Shown piece by piece: positions 28,253-38,156 of a stretch of DNA of 64,000 nucleotides. The position numbers and the translations under genes are program-made. The stretch lies in contig UQJW01000001.1 in the NCBI GenBank assembly GCA_900541485.1, positions 124,001 through 188,000 on the forward strand, written 5' to 3'. A model generated the notes under the pieces. The model was given only the letters and a program-made list of their open reading frames with translations, was not told the origin of the DNA and did not search any database. This DNA comes from an uncultured Dialister sp. (GTDB lineage Bacteria > Bacillota > Negativicutes > Veillonellales > Dialisteraceae). How positions within the stretch are numbered: position 1 is the first letter of the stretch; the number at the start of each line of letters is the position of its first letter.

Positions 28253-28286
28253 AAAAAATACTGCAGAAAATGCTGCAGTATTTTTT
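28253..28286 (+). terminator. Terminator after metK
   Basis: A perfect 14-bp stem including A/T ends (28253-28266 with 28273-28286) with a 6-nt loop and a T-run; the core is TACTGCAG/CTGCAGTA. Confidence 0.9.
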
Positions 28287-28357
28287 ATATTTAATTTTTT
28301 AGATATGATATAATAAACTAAAACATTTATTCGATTACTTTATTTAAAGGAGGGTAT

Positions 28358-30730
28358 ATGGAAACTGTTGCCGAAGTATTGATCAATCGTCCCTCCAAAC
28401 ATTTAAACAGGACATTTTCTTATCGAATTCCTCCTGATTTTGTAAATATTGGTCCCGGATGGCGTTGTGTTGTTCCTTTTTCGGGAAGACTGGAAGAGGG
28501 AATAATTATATCCTCCAGGCAAGAAAATGTTTTAGGGTTATCCTATAAGCTTCTAAAGATCCATTCTTTAGTTGATTCATTTCCCTGGTTTAGTGAAGAA
28601 ATGCTGAAAACAGCTCTTTGGATTTCACAATACTACATGTGTACTTATATAGAGGCACTCCGGTTATTTTTTATTGATAAAAAAGGAATAACCACATCCG
28701 TTTTTTATAAAATTTTATGGGATATATGTGGTGATATAGAAAATATAACCGGTGTGATTGATAATTCAATTCATATGGTTTCAGAAAAAGATGCGGTCAT
28801 GCTTTGGGGGAAAGAATTATTTTTATCATATGTTAAGGCCGGCTTTTTATTAAAACAGGAATTACCGGCAGCTGTTCATAAGGAACCGCTTGCGAAATGG
28901 GTTGCTTTAAGCCGGGAAGGCCTAAAAACAGAATTAAACAGGAGCCCTAAGCAAAATCAGTTATTAATGTATCTGGAAAAACATAAAGAGGCTGCCGTTT
29001 CAGAATTAAATGAATCAGGATTCTCCTCTGGTGTAATTAAATCTTTTTGCGAGAGGGGATTCGGTCATTTTTTTTATAAAAAAAAGAAGACCTTCTCATT
29101 AATAGAAAATAATTTAGTTGATAAACCTATTTCTTTGACTGATGAACAGAAAGAGGCTGTACATATTATTTGTGATGCAATAGATAAAAATTCTTACGAC
29201 AGTTTTTTACTTCATGGAGTAACCGGAAGTGGAAAAACTGAAGTATATTTGCGTGCCGCAATCCATGCATTGTCAATGGGCGGGTCTGTTTTAATTGAAG
29301 TTCCGGAAATTGCACTTACCGGGCAAATGGTATCTTATTTTGCCAAATGTTTTGGTGAGAAAGTCGTTTTTATGCATAGTAATCTGAGCAAAGGGGAGAG
29401 ATATAATAACCGGCAGCGTATTGCAAATGGAGAAAGTAATATCATTATCGGATCCCGCTCTGCTCTATTTATGCCTTTTAAAAACTTGAAGCTTATTATT
29501 ATTGATGAAGAATATGACAGTTCATACAAGCAAAGTGACGGTCCGAGATATAACGGGCGGGATGTAGCCAAATTTATGGCAGTAATTTATCAATGCCCGA
29601 TAGTTCTGGGGGCAGCTACACCATCGATAGCAACTTATTATGCAGCATTGGAAGGGAAGGTTAAGTTAATTGAAATGAATCACCGGATTCATAATACGCC
29701 TCTTCCAAAGATTCATTTGTGTGACATGCGCGAAGAGTACCAGGCGGGGAACAAAGCTATTTTATCGCGGCCCTTACTGAATTTATTACATAAAACTATG
29801 AAAGATAAGAAAAAGGCGATTCTTTTGCTGAATCGACGAGGCTTTGCAACTACACTCATTTGTGAAAATTGCGGTCATGTTTTTAAATGTCCCCATTGCG
29901 ATGTATCACTTGTATATCATAAAGATTCAAGACAACTGAAATGCCACTATTGTGATAGCTCTTTTCCTGTCCCCGAAATTTGTCCTGAATGTAAAAATAA
30001 GAAAATTTTGTTCTTGGGAAAAGGGACTCAGCGCATAGAGACCGATTTACAAACATTGTTGCCGGAAGCTGAATGCCAGCGTTTTGATTTGGACAGCACA
30101 AGCAGGAAAAACAGTGCCTCAAAAATATTGGATGATTTTAAATCCGGGAAAATTGATATTTTATTCGGTACACAAATGGTGGCAAAAGGGCATGACATAA
30201 GCAATGTTGAAACCGTGGGAATTCTTGCTGCCGATAATACTTTGAATATGCCGACATATTTAGCGGCAGAACAAACTTTTAATCTGATTACACAATGTGC
30301 AGGCCGGGCAGGAAGAGGTGAAGAACAGGGACAAGTAATATTACAAACCTTTAATCCTGATCATTATGTAATTAAAGCCGCGCAAAATCATGATTACAAA
30401 ATGTTTTACCGACATGAAATTGAATTTAGAAAGCTAATGAATTATCCTCCGTTTGTGCGCATGCTTAAAATCACTTGTTTTAATAAAGAGGAAATCATGG
30501 CAAGAGCACATGCGGAAAGACTTTATAAAAATATTTTAGTACAGACAAAAGATAATAAAGACCAAATCCAAATAAGTCAGCCTTTTGAAGAGCCTATAAA
30601 AAAAGTGCGTAACCTTTACTATGTTTCTATATTGATTAAGGGGAATAATTTATTGCACTTAAAAACATGGATGCGGGGAAGTACTATTTTTAAAGAAAAT
30701 GCTATAATTATAGATGTAGATCCTATATAA
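28358..30730 (+). CDS. priA: Primosomal replication restart helicase PriA
   Basis: Superfamily 2 helicase that reloads the replisome at collapsed forks. After the N-terminal 3'-DNA-binding domain come Walker A GVTGSGKT (residues 287-294), a DEAH-like box reading DEEY (383-386) within IIIDEEYDSSYKQ, and an eight-cysteine zinc region (CENCGHVFKCPHC, CHYC, CPEC). Motif V GTQMVAKGHD and motif VI QCAGRAGR are intact. Length is 790 aa. The Tyr at the fourth position of the DEEH box is unusual. Possible -10 TATAAT at 28309-28314. It starts a priA-def-fmt-rsmB-rlmN operon. Confidence 0.94.
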   Translation: METVAEVLINRPSKHLNRTFSYRIPPDFVNIGPGWRCVVPFSGRLEEGIIISSRQENVLGLSYKLLKIHSLVDSFPWFSEEMLKTALWISQYYMCTYIEALRLFFIDKKGITTSVFYKILWDICGDIENITGVIDNSIHMVSEKDAVMLWGKELFLSYVKAGFLLKQELPAAVHKEPLAKWVALSREGLKTELNRSPKQNQLLMYLEKHKEAAVSELNESGFSSGVIKSFCERGFGHFFYKKKKTFSLIENNLVDKPISLTDEQKEAVHIICDAIDKNSYDSFLLHGVTGSGKTEVYLRAAIHALSMGGSVLIEVPEIALTGQMVSYFAKCFGEKVVFMHSNLSKGERYNNRQRIANGESNIIIGSRSALFMPFKNLKLIIIDEEYDSSYKQSDGPRYNGRDVAKFMAVIYQCPIVLGAATPSIATYYAALEGKVKLIEMNHRIHNTPLPKIHLCDMREEYQAGNKAILSRPLLNLLHKTMKDKKKAILLLNRRGFATTLICENCGHVFKCPHCDVSLVYHKDSRQLKCHYCDSSFPVPEICPECKNKKILFLGKGTQRIETDLQTLLPEAECQRFDLDSTSRKNSASKILDDFKSGKIDILFGTQMVAKGHDISNVETVGILAADNTLNMPTYLAAEQTFNLITQCAGRAGRGEEQGQVILQTFNPDHYVIKAAQNHDYKMFYRHEIEFRKLMNYPPFVRMLKITCFNKEEIMARAHAERLYKNILVQTKDNKDQIQISQPFEEPIKKVRNLYYVSILIKGNNLLHLKTWMRGSTIFKENAIIIDVDPI

Positions 30731-30759
30731 AAATATATAAAATCAGGGAGAAAATCAAA

Positions 30760-31236
30760 ATGAATGAAATCATAAAAGCGGGAAATCCCATCTTAAAAAT
30801 GGTAGCAGAGCCCGTTACGGTTTTTGATAAAAAATTAAAGTTTCTTATTAATTCTATGAAAAAAATAATGTATGAATCCAATGGAGTGGGGCTTGCAGCA
30901 CCTCAAATTGCAGTATCTAAAAGAGTTTTTGTTGCTGATGATGGCGAGACGGGGTTTGAAGTTTACATCAATCCTGAGTGGACTCCCGATGGAGATGAAA
31001 AAGTCACTGATATAGAGGGGTGTCTTTCTGTTCCCGATTTATATGGTGAAGTAGAACGTTATGCAAAAGTCAATGTCAAATATTTTGATATCCATGGTAA
31101 AAAAAAGCAAAAAAAGGCATCCGGGTTATTAGCAAGATGTATTCAGCATGAAACAGATCATTTAAATGGAATTTTATTTATTGAAAAAGCGAAATCATTA
31201 CATAAGGGGCCGGCATCAAATGAGCAATCCGTATAA
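30760..31236 (+). CDS. def: Peptide deformylase
   Basis: Removes the formyl group from nascent proteins. The three family motifs are present: GVGLAAPQI, EGCLSVP (metal-binding Cys) and QHETDHLNG (HExxDH metal site). Length is 158 aa. CAGGGAG precedes the ATG. It overlaps fmt by 17 nt, so deformylase and formyltransferase are translationally coupled. Confidence 0.95.
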   Translation: MNEIIKAGNPILKMVAEPVTVFDKKLKFLINSMKKIMYESNGVGLAAPQIAVSKRVFVADDGETGFEVYINPEWTPDGDEKVTDIEGCLSVPDLYGEVERYAKVNVKYFDIHGKKKQKKASGLLARCIQHETDHLNGILFIEKAKSLHKGPASNEQSV

Positions 31237-32167
31237 AATTATTTTTATGGGAACGCCGGCATTTGCAGCCGAATCATTAAATCTTTTATACAAAAATGAA
31301 TATAATCCAATAGCGGTTTACACTCAACCGGATAAAATTAATGGACGAGGGAAAAGAATTACTTTTTCACCGGTAAAGGAACTGGCATTAAAGAAAAATA
31401 CTCCACTTTACCAACCATTGAATTTTAATGATGAACCTACCATTCGTGAATTGAAAGAGCTGGAACCGGATCTTATTATTGTCATTGCTTATGGAAAAAT
31501 TTTACCTCAATCAGTTCTTGACATCCCGAAATATGGAGCTATCAATGTTCACGCTTCCATTCTTCCGGAATATCGTGGGGCAGCACCTATACAACGTGCG
31601 ATTATTGACGGTAAAGAGAAGACCGGTGTTTCTATCATGAAATTAGATAGCGGTATGGATACCGGCGATGTAATTTCTGTGGCAGAAATAAAAATAGAGG
31701 AACACATCACAGCAGGAGAACTTTTTGCTAAGTTATCTCTTCTTGGGGCAGAGCAAATGATACGGGTATTGAATGATTTACCCGACATGATTGCTAATGC
31801 AGTTCCGCAAAATCACGAAAAGGCAACTTATGCAGAAAAAATAACAAAAGATATGGGGCGTATAGACTGGTCAAAACCGGCGCATTCCTTAGATTCTTTG
31901 ATTCGAGGTATGTATCCCAACCCCGGTACATATACATTTTTCCGTGGTAAAAGAATCAAAATACATCGTGCCTTTTTTAAAAACATAGATTCCGTTCAAT
32001 ATCAACCCGGCCAAGTTGTTGATATTAAAAATGGAAATATTGGAATTGCTACTTCAGACGGAATCATATATATTACTAAACTTCAACCGGAAAACCATAA
32101 ACCGATGAATGCCGGTGATTTTATTAATGGTTATCAGGTAAAAGAAAATGACAGATTTGACGTTTAA
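31220..32167 (+). CDS. fmt: Methionyl-tRNA formyltransferase
   Basis: Formylates initiator Met-tRNA using 10-formyl-tetrahydrofolate. The start MSNPYKIIFMGTPAFA, the catalytic-loop segment INVHASILPEYRGAAPI and the LDSGMDTGDV motif identify it; the C-terminal OB-like domain follows. I chose the ATG at 31220 (AAGGGG upstream, 316 aa) over in-frame codons farther upstream inside def. It overlaps rsmB by 20 nt. Confidence 0.94.
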   Translation: MSNPYKIIFMGTPAFAAESLNLLYKNEYNPIAVYTQPDKINGRGKRITFSPVKELALKKNTPLYQPLNFNDEPTIRELKELEPDLIIVIAYGKILPQSVLDIPKYGAINVHASILPEYRGAAPIQRAIIDGKEKTGVSIMKLDSGMDTGDVISVAEIKIEEHITAGELFAKLSLLGAEQMIRVLNDLPDMIANAVPQNHEKATYAEKITKDMGRIDWSKPAHSLDSLIRGMYPNPGTYTFFRGKRIKIHRAFFKNIDSVQYQPGQVVDIKNGNIGIATSDGIIYITKLQPENHKPMNAGDFINGYQVKENDRFDV

Positions 32168-33512
32168 AAAAATAAAATCTGCTCGGCATTTGGCTTTCGA
32201 TGCTTTATATCAGGTTTTTGAAAAAGAGGCATATGCTAATTTAGCAGTTCAAGAGATCTTACGACAATTTCCCTTAATAAGAGAAGAAAAAAACCTTTTA
32301 ACCGAATTAGTCTACGGCGTGTGCCGCAGATATAATTATTTACTTTGGGTCATAGAGCAATTAAGTACTCGTCCCATTAAAAAGTTGCATCCCACTGTAC
32401 GCATTTTACTTTGCATAGCTTTGTATCAATTAATTTATTTGGACAGAATACCCAAATCTGCAGCGGTTAATGAAACAGTAAAGATATCAAAAAAAATTAC
32501 GCATGTGGGTAATTCAAGGTTTATAAACGGTATATTGCGTAATTTTTTAAGAAAAAAGAACCAGATTGTTTTACCGATGAAAAATGAAAATCCAATAGCA
32601 CACTATTCTTTAAAATATAATGTACCTGAATGGTTGGTTCAGTATTGGACAGAATCATGGGGAATGCCAAGAACGGAAAGAATATTGGCTGCTTTCCAGG
32701 AACAGCCTCTTATGTGCATCAGAGTCAATACTCTTAAAATGTCTGCAGAAGATTTGAAAAAGAGACTATCTGATGAAAAAATTTCTTTTGAAACAGTTCC
32801 TTATGCAAGAGATGCATTCATCATCAAACAAAGAGCGGATTTAATTTTTGGGGATTTATTACAAAACGGACTTATATATATACAAAGTATTTCTTCTATG
32901 ATGCCGGCTATTATTTTGGAAGCAAGACCTCAAGAGAAGATACTAGATATGTGTGCTGCACCGGGCAGTAAAACTACATACCTGGCGTCTTTTATGGAAG
33001 ATCGGGGAACAATTGATGCATGGGATATATATCCTCACAAAATTAATTTAATTAGGGAAAATGCCAAACGATTGGGTATTTCTATTATTCATGCAGAAGT
33101 AAAAGATTCAACACGCTCATATCCTACTTTATATAATACTTATGATAAGGTGCTTTTAGATGCTCCCTGCTCTGGACTCGGCGTTATAAGTCATAAGCCA
33201 GAAATTAAGTGGAGACGATCTGAAGCTGATTTAATGGAGTTTCCTAAAATACAAAAGAAATTATTGGAGAACGCTTCGCGCTATATAAAAAAAGATGGCA
33301 TTTTGGTCTATAGTACCTGTACATTAAATAAAAAAGAAAATGAAAATATAATTGAAGAATTTCTTTCGTCTCACCCAGGATTTGTCAGTGTTGACTTCTC
33401 TATTCCTGTTGCCGGTGAATCTAAGAACGGAATGATGACTCTTTGGCCGGATCAATTTGGAAGTGATGGGTTTTTCTTGGCTAAATTAAGAAAGGTATAC
33501 AATGAAACATAA
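32148..33512 (+). CDS. rsmB: 16S rRNA m5C967 methyltransferase RsmB
   Basis: An N-terminal NusB-like RNA-binding domain (about residues 1-140: SARHLAFDALYQVF, VYGVCRRYNYLL, AVNETVKISKK) precedes a SAM methyltransferase domain with DMCAAPGSKTTYLA, DAPCSGLGVISHKPEIKW and YSTCTLNKKENE, giving the two catalytic cysteines of the RNA m5C family. Length is 454 aa. It lies in the standard def-fmt-rsmB-rlmN order and overlaps both neighbours. Confidence 0.93.
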   Translation: MTDLTFKKIKSARHLAFDALYQVFEKEAYANLAVQEILRQFPLIREEKNLLTELVYGVCRRYNYLLWVIEQLSTRPIKKLHPTVRILLCIALYQLIYLDRIPKSAAVNETVKISKKITHVGNSRFINGILRNFLRKKNQIVLPMKNENPIAHYSLKYNVPEWLVQYWTESWGMPRTERILAAFQEQPLMCIRVNTLKMSAEDLKKRLSDEKISFETVPYARDAFIIKQRADLIFGDLLQNGLIYIQSISSMMPAIILEARPQEKILDMCAAPGSKTTYLASFMEDRGTIDAWDIYPHKINLIRENAKRLGISIIHAEVKDSTRSYPTLYNTYDKVLLDAPCSGLGVISHKPEIKWRRSEADLMEFPKIQKKLLENASRYIKKDGILVYSTCTLNKKENENIIEEFLSSHPGFVSVDFSIPVAGESKNGMMTLWPDQFGSDGFFLAKLRKVYNET

Positions 33513-34539
33513 TATCTGGGGAATGGATCTTCAGGAAATAGAAAAATGGGTAGTGGAAAATAAATTTCCCCAATACCGGGCAAAACAGCTTCGTGATTAT
33601 TTGTATAAAAGATTTATATTTTCATTTGATCACATGACTCAATTACCGCTTGATATGCGGACGTGGTTAAACGAAAATGCTTACATTAATAAACCTGAAA
33701 TTATTGGAAATATTCAATCTGATGACGGAAACACAACAAAACTTTTGTTAAAATTGCAAGATGGCTCATTGGTAGAAACGGTTTGTATGCATCATAGCTA
33801 TGGTAATTCTATTTGTGTTTCAACTCAGGTCGGATGTGCAATGGGCTGTATATTTTGTGCTTCCGGACTAAAAGGATTGGAACGGAATTTAACTGCCGGA
33901 GAAATTTTATCTCAAATTTATGCTTTTAAAGAAACTTATGATATCCCGGTACATTCGTTGGTTCTTATGGGAGCCGGAGAACCTTTAACTAATTATGCAG
34001 AAGTTCTTAAATTTTTAAAGCTTGTCAATAACAAAGAATTATTAAATATGAGTTATCGAAATATAACATTATCAACTTGTGGAATCATACCTCAAATTTA
34101 TAAACTGGCAAATGAAAATATTCCGATTACTTTAGCTATTTCTCTTCATGCACCTAATGATGAAATCCGCAATCAATTGTTACCGGTCAGCAAAGGTTAT
34201 AAAATTACAGATTTGATTAAAGCGGCCTGCTATTATTTTGAAAAAACAAAACGGCGAGTTACTTTTGAATATATTCTTATTAAAGGAATCAATTCTTCGC
34301 CGAAAAATGCCGAAGAACTATGCCGGCTTGTCGGAAAATTGCCCTGCCATTTTAATTTGATTCCTGTAAATGGTACGGAGCATATTCAATTGTATCCGCC
34401 GGAGATAAAAACAATAAAAAAATTTCAGGACATTTTACTTAAGCATGGTAAAGAAGTTACCGTAAGACGTCAAATGGGAGATGAAATACAGGCAGCTTGC
34501 GGACAATTAAAAAGAAGATATCTTACAGCACATATATAG
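33502..34539 (+). CDS. rlmN: 23S rRNA (A2503-C2) methyltransferase RlmN
   Basis: Radical SAM enzyme that methylates A2503 of 23S rRNA and A37 of some tRNAs. The cluster-binding CxxxCxxC is Cys112-Cys116-Cys119 (CAMGCIFCAS). The conserved MGAGEPLTN and SLHAPND segments and the C-terminal cysteine in QAACGQL, which takes part in methyl transfer, are present. Length is 345 aa. It ends the operon; a separate promoter follows for stp. Confidence 0.95.
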   Translation: MKHNIWGMDLQEIEKWVVENKFPQYRAKQLRDYLYKRFIFSFDHMTQLPLDMRTWLNENAYINKPEIIGNIQSDDGNTTKLLLKLQDGSLVETVCMHHSYGNSICVSTQVGCAMGCIFCASGLKGLERNLTAGEILSQIYAFKETYDIPVHSLVLMGAGEPLTNYAEVLKFLKLVNNKELLNMSYRNITLSTCGIIPQIYKLANENIPITLAISLHAPNDEIRNQLLPVSKGYKITDLIKAACYYFEKTKRRVTFEYILIKGINSSPKNAEELCRLVGKLPCHFNLIPVNGTEHIQLYPPEIKTIKKFQDILLKHGKEVTVRRQMGDEIQAACGQLKRRYLTAHI

Positions 34540-34553
34540 CAAAATCAGATTAA

Positions 34554-34582
34554 TTGACGGTATTTTTTCAAAATGCTACTAT
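34554..34582 (+). promoter_or_regulatory. Promoter of stp-prkC-rsgA-rpe
   Basis: TTGACG (34554-34559), 17-nt spacer, TACTAT (34577-34582) preceded by TGC, an extended -10. It lies in the 99-nt gap after rlmN. Confidence 0.75.
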
Positions 34583-34638
34583 GAAATTAATATATTAGGT
34601 ATCGCACATTTTTTTACGTAAGGAACGAATATATATTT

Positions 34639-35397
34639 ATGTTTATTGCATATGGAGATTCTCGTGTCGGTCTGGCCCGCAAGATAAATGAAGACAGTAT
34701 ATCCGACTGTACCGGCCCATTCTTTATTTTGGCAGATGGGATGGGAGGATACTTGGGAGGGAAGATTGCAAGTAATCTGGCCGTAGAAAGTGCTGAAAAT
34801 TATTTGAAAGAAATCCCTCTGCCTGATATTTCAGAGGAAATACTTAAAGAGTCTATTTTATATGCCAATCAGATGATTCTTGAAAGAAAATCTGAGGATC
34901 AAGAACTTTCGTCTATGGGAACCACAATGATATCGGCAGTTATCCGTGACGGGTGTTTAAGTTGGGCGCATGTCGGTGACAGCCGTTTATATATTTATGT
35001 AAATCAGAAGTTGCAACAGCTTACAACAGATCATTCGTTTGTAATGGAATTACTTGCAAAAGGGAAAATTACTGAAGAGGAAATGCTTGTGCATCCGAGA
35101 AAAAATGAAATTACCCGGGCTGTTGGAGTGAAAAAACGAGTGCAAGTGGATACAGGAACCATTCTTTTAGAAAATGGCACATTAGTGCTATTGTGTACGG
35201 ACGGTTTGACCGGAATGGTTTCAGAAGAAACGATTTCAAAAATTTTAGGAAATTATAAAAACCAGACAAAAGATGCATTATCAAATTGCGGGGAACAATT
35301 GTTCAGAAAAACCTACGATAAAGGAGCAAAGGACAATGTTTCCTTAATACTTATTGATTACTGGAGTAGAAAAGCGGAGAATACAAATGACCGGTAA
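34639..35397 (+). CDS. stp: PP2C-type Ser/Thr protein phosphatase
   Basis: Mn-dependent phosphatase partner of PrkC. PP2C motifs: the N-terminal GLARKINEDSI, ADGMGGYLGG, STMGTT-like SSMGTTMISA, HVGDSRLYI, TDGLTGMV and the terminal KDNVSLILI. Length (252 aa) is normal. No membrane segment. It overlaps prkC by 11 nt, the usual kinase-phosphatase pairing. Confidence 0.93.
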   Translation: MFIAYGDSRVGLARKINEDSISDCTGPFFILADGMGGYLGGKIASNLAVESAENYLKEIPLPDISEEILKESILYANQMILERKSEDQELSSMGTTMISAVIRDGCLSWAHVGDSRLYIYVNQKLQQLTTDHSFVMELLAKGKITEEEMLVHPRKNEITRAVGVKKRVQVDTGTILLENGTLVLLCTDGLTGMVSEETISKILGNYKNQTKDALSNCGEQLFRKTYDKGAKDNVSLILIDYWSRKAENTNDR

Positions 35398-37246
35398 AAT
35401 ACTTGATGATCGCTATAAGCTGGAGAAAAAAATCGGATCTGGCGGTATGGCTGATGTATATATGGCCAAAGACTTATTATTAGACAGAATTGTTGCCGTA
35501 AAAATTTTACATAGTAATTTTTGTGAAGATAATGATTTTATTGTACGTTTCAGACACGAGGCCCAATCTGCAGGTAAATTAATGCATCCGAATATTGTGG
35601 GCATCTATGATGTTGGGAATGATCAAGGTATTCATTATATAGTCATGGAATTTGTGGAAGGAATTACTTTAAAGCAATATATTCAGACTCATCCTAATAT
35701 CGCAATAGATACAGCGGTTAGAATTGCTATAGAAATAGCAAGTGCGCTGGAGGTAGCTCATGAAAACGGAATTGTTCATTGTGATATAAAGCCTCATAAT
35801 ATCCTGCTTACTGAAACGGGAAAGGTTAAAGTTACAGATTTTGGTATTGCCCGAGCTATTAATTCAGCAACGGTTATTGATAAGAAATCTGTATTAGGGT
35901 CCGTACATTACTTGTCTCCCGAGCAAGCAGCCGGGGATAAGATTACCGAAAAAGCTGATATTTATTCTTTAGGGGTAGTACTCTATGAAATGCTTACCCA
36001 CCATTTACCATTTGAAGGAGAAACAGCAGTAAGTATAGCGCTTCAGCATATGCGTGGAGAAGTACCGCGCCCGGCAAAAATTAATCCTTCGATTTCACCA
36101 ATGCTTGAAGAATGTGTGCTGACAGCTTTACAAAAAGATCCGGAAAAGCGGTATCATTCTATTTCTGATTTTGTGTCAGAGCTTAAGCTGGCACAAGGAT
36201 TTACGACGTCCATATATAAACCGGCACAGCATGATTTTGCGGCTATGACAAAACCGCTTGTATCAAAAACGAGTGATCGCCCTGCTGTTGATAAAGAAAG
36301 TAAATTCAATAATTTTATTACGTCATTACCTCAAAAATATATCTGGCTTTCTATGGTTGCATTATTTTTGATTTGTTTTGCCTGGGCATTTTTCAGCTTC
36401 GGTAATTTTTGGAGTGCCGAAAATATTACGGTTCCTTCTTTAGTGGGTAAACCGGTAGAAGTCGCTCAAAGAACATTGAAAGAAATGAACCTTAAAATAT
36501 CTATTGATGAAATTGCAAGCGATGAAATACCGGCAGGACAAGTCATTTCACAAACTCCAGTTGCAGGTGCCAATGTAAAAGCACAGAGGATTATTCACTT
36601 TACGATAAGTAAAGGTGGGGCAGCTATACTTATTCCTGACCTTAAAGGGCTCACATTAGAACAAGCTAAAGATAGGTTAAGTAAGCTGGAACTTACATTG
36701 GGAGCTATTGAAAACGGAAATGATCCGTCAGAGCTTTCTGATGTTATCATATCTCAAAGCCCGCAAGTATCAACAAAAGTCAATAAAGGAACACGGGTCA
36801 ATATAGTTATTAATGTAAAGCAAGCAGTTTCTGTACCTAAACTGATCGGTATGTCCTTAGAGGAAGCCGAAAAAGCATTGGCGGCTGCTCATATGACTTT
36901 AGGGAAAGTTTCATCAACAGATGGAACAGCATCTGTTGATCCGGATGCCATTATTGTCTCTCAAAATCCGGCAGGTGGTGTTTCTGCTACAGAAACAACC
37001 ATTGATGTCACTATAGAAAAGAAAGGACAGCCAAAGAAAAAAAACGGAACTGTAAATATCAGTATCCCTAAGAATGGTGGGACTCGTCATGTTATTATTT
37101 ACGTGATTGATGATAACGGAAAATCAGTGGCATTCGATGAACAAGTAAAAGCCGGAGAAAATATCAGAGAAACAGTTGAAGGAAGCGGTACGGTGAGAGT
37201 TCAAGTGCTTATCGATGGAAATATAGTACAAGATGGGGAATTGTAA
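35387..37246 (+). CDS. prkC: PASTA-domain Ser/Thr protein kinase PrkC
   Basis: Transmembrane Hanks-type kinase that senses peptidoglycan fragments. The cytoplasmic kinase domain has GSGGMADVY, VAVKIL, the catalytic loop HCDIKPHN (His131-Cys132-Asp133, so a non-RD kinase) and TDFGIA. One membrane helix follows (YIWLSMVALFLICFAWAFFSF region), then three PASTA repeats (VPSLVGKPVEVAQ, IPDLKGLTLEQA, VPKLIGMSLEEAE) and an extra C-terminal beta-rich tail. The ATG at 35387 (GCGGAGA upstream) gives 620 aa. The next gene, rsgA, is a known PrkC-associated neighbour. Confidence 0.94.
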   Translation: MTGKILDDRYKLEKKIGSGGMADVYMAKDLLLDRIVAVKILHSNFCEDNDFIVRFRHEAQSAGKLMHPNIVGIYDVGNDQGIHYIVMEFVEGITLKQYIQTHPNIAIDTAVRIAIEIASALEVAHENGIVHCDIKPHNILLTETGKVKVTDFGIARAINSATVIDKKSVLGSVHYLSPEQAAGDKITEKADIYSLGVVLYEMLTHHLPFEGETAVSIALQHMRGEVPRPAKINPSISPMLEECVLTALQKDPEKRYHSISDFVSELKLAQGFTTSIYKPAQHDFAAMTKPLVSKTSDRPAVDKESKFNNFITSLPQKYIWLSMVALFLICFAWAFFSFGNFWSAENITVPSLVGKPVEVAQRTLKEMNLKISIDEIASDEIPAGQVISQTPVAGANVKAQRIIHFTISKGGAAILIPDLKGLTLEQAKDRLSKLELTLGAIENGNDPSELSDVIISQSPQVSTKVNKGTRVNIVINVKQAVSVPKLIGMSLEEAEKALAAAHMTLGKVSSTDGTASVDPDAIIVSQNPAGGVSATETTIDVTIEKKGQPKKKNGTVNISIPKNGGTRHVIIYVIDDNGKSVAFDEQVKAGENIRETVEGSGTVRVQVLIDGNIVQDGEL

Positions 37247-37249
37247 TTC

Positions 37250-38131
37250 ATGCATGGAATTATCCTGAAAAATCAAAATGGCTATTTTACTATTTTCGGG
37301 AAAGAAAATAAACTGATGCTTTGCCGTCCCAAAGGAACCTTAAAAAAAGAAACGGATATTCTTGTAGGGGACTCGGTTGAATATGAGACTGATGATGGAA
37401 AACACACAGTTATTACTAAAGTTTATCCCCGTAAAAATCAGTTGCACCGACCTCCGGTTTCCAATATTGATGCGATATTACTTGTATCTTCCGTACGGAT
37501 GCCGGATATAAATCTTTTCTTGTTGGATCGTATGATTTTATCTGCAGAAAATGCAGGAATGACACCGATTATTTGTATCAATAAATGTGACTTGGCAGAA
37601 AAAGAAGCCGAAATGATTGCTTTTTCATATGAGAAAGCCGGATATATTTCATTCTGTACATCGACTTTGGAGAAAACAGGATTAAGTAAATTAGAAACCT
37701 TTATTCTACGCTTAAAAAAGAGTATTATTGCACTTTCAGGACCTTCCGGCGTAGGAAAATCAAGCTTATTAAATTATATTTTAGATACTTCTTATTTTTT
37801 ATCCGGAGATGTCAGTAAACGTACAGGGCGAGGAAAAAGTACGACCAGACATGCGGAGCTGGTGCCTTTTAAAAATGAAAATTATGTGATGGATACACCG
37901 GGGTATACATTTCTCAGTATTGACCACTTGGATATCAATACTTTAGACTTTTTATTTAAAGAGTTCCGCCCTTATTTAGGAAAATGTCATTTTAACGACT
38001 GCCATCATGTTAGTGAGCCGCAATGTTGCATTAAAAAGGCTGTAGAAGAAGGTCAAATCAGTAAGAGAAGATATGAATCTTACCTTCAGGTATGGGAAGA
38101 GTTAAAAAAATCAAAAAAATTCTCAAAATAA
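37250..38131 (+). CDS. rsgA: Ribosome small-subunit GTPase RsgA (YloQ)
   Basis: Circularly permuted GTPase checking 30S maturation. An N-terminal OB fold is followed by the G4 motif NKCDL, then G1 GPSGVGKSSL (about residues 164-173) and G3 DTPGY, in permuted order. The C-terminal zinc segment carries Cys and His ligands (CHFNDCHHVSEPQC). Length is 293 aa. It starts 3 nt after prkC. Confidence 0.94.
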   Translation: MHGIILKNQNGYFTIFGKENKLMLCRPKGTLKKETDILVGDSVEYETDDGKHTVITKVYPRKNQLHRPPVSNIDAILLVSSVRMPDINLFLLDRMILSAENAGMTPIICINKCDLAEKEAEMIAFSYEKAGYISFCTSTLEKTGLSKLETFILRLKKSIIALSGPSGVGKSSLLNYILDTSYFLSGDVSKRTGRGKSTTRHAELVPFKNENYVMDTPGYTFLSIDHLDINTLDFLFKEFRPYLGKCHFNDCHHVSEPQCCIKKAVEEGQISKRRYESYLQVWEELKKSKKFSK

Positions 38132-38156
38132 GAATAATTAATTTTAGGAGGCTATC

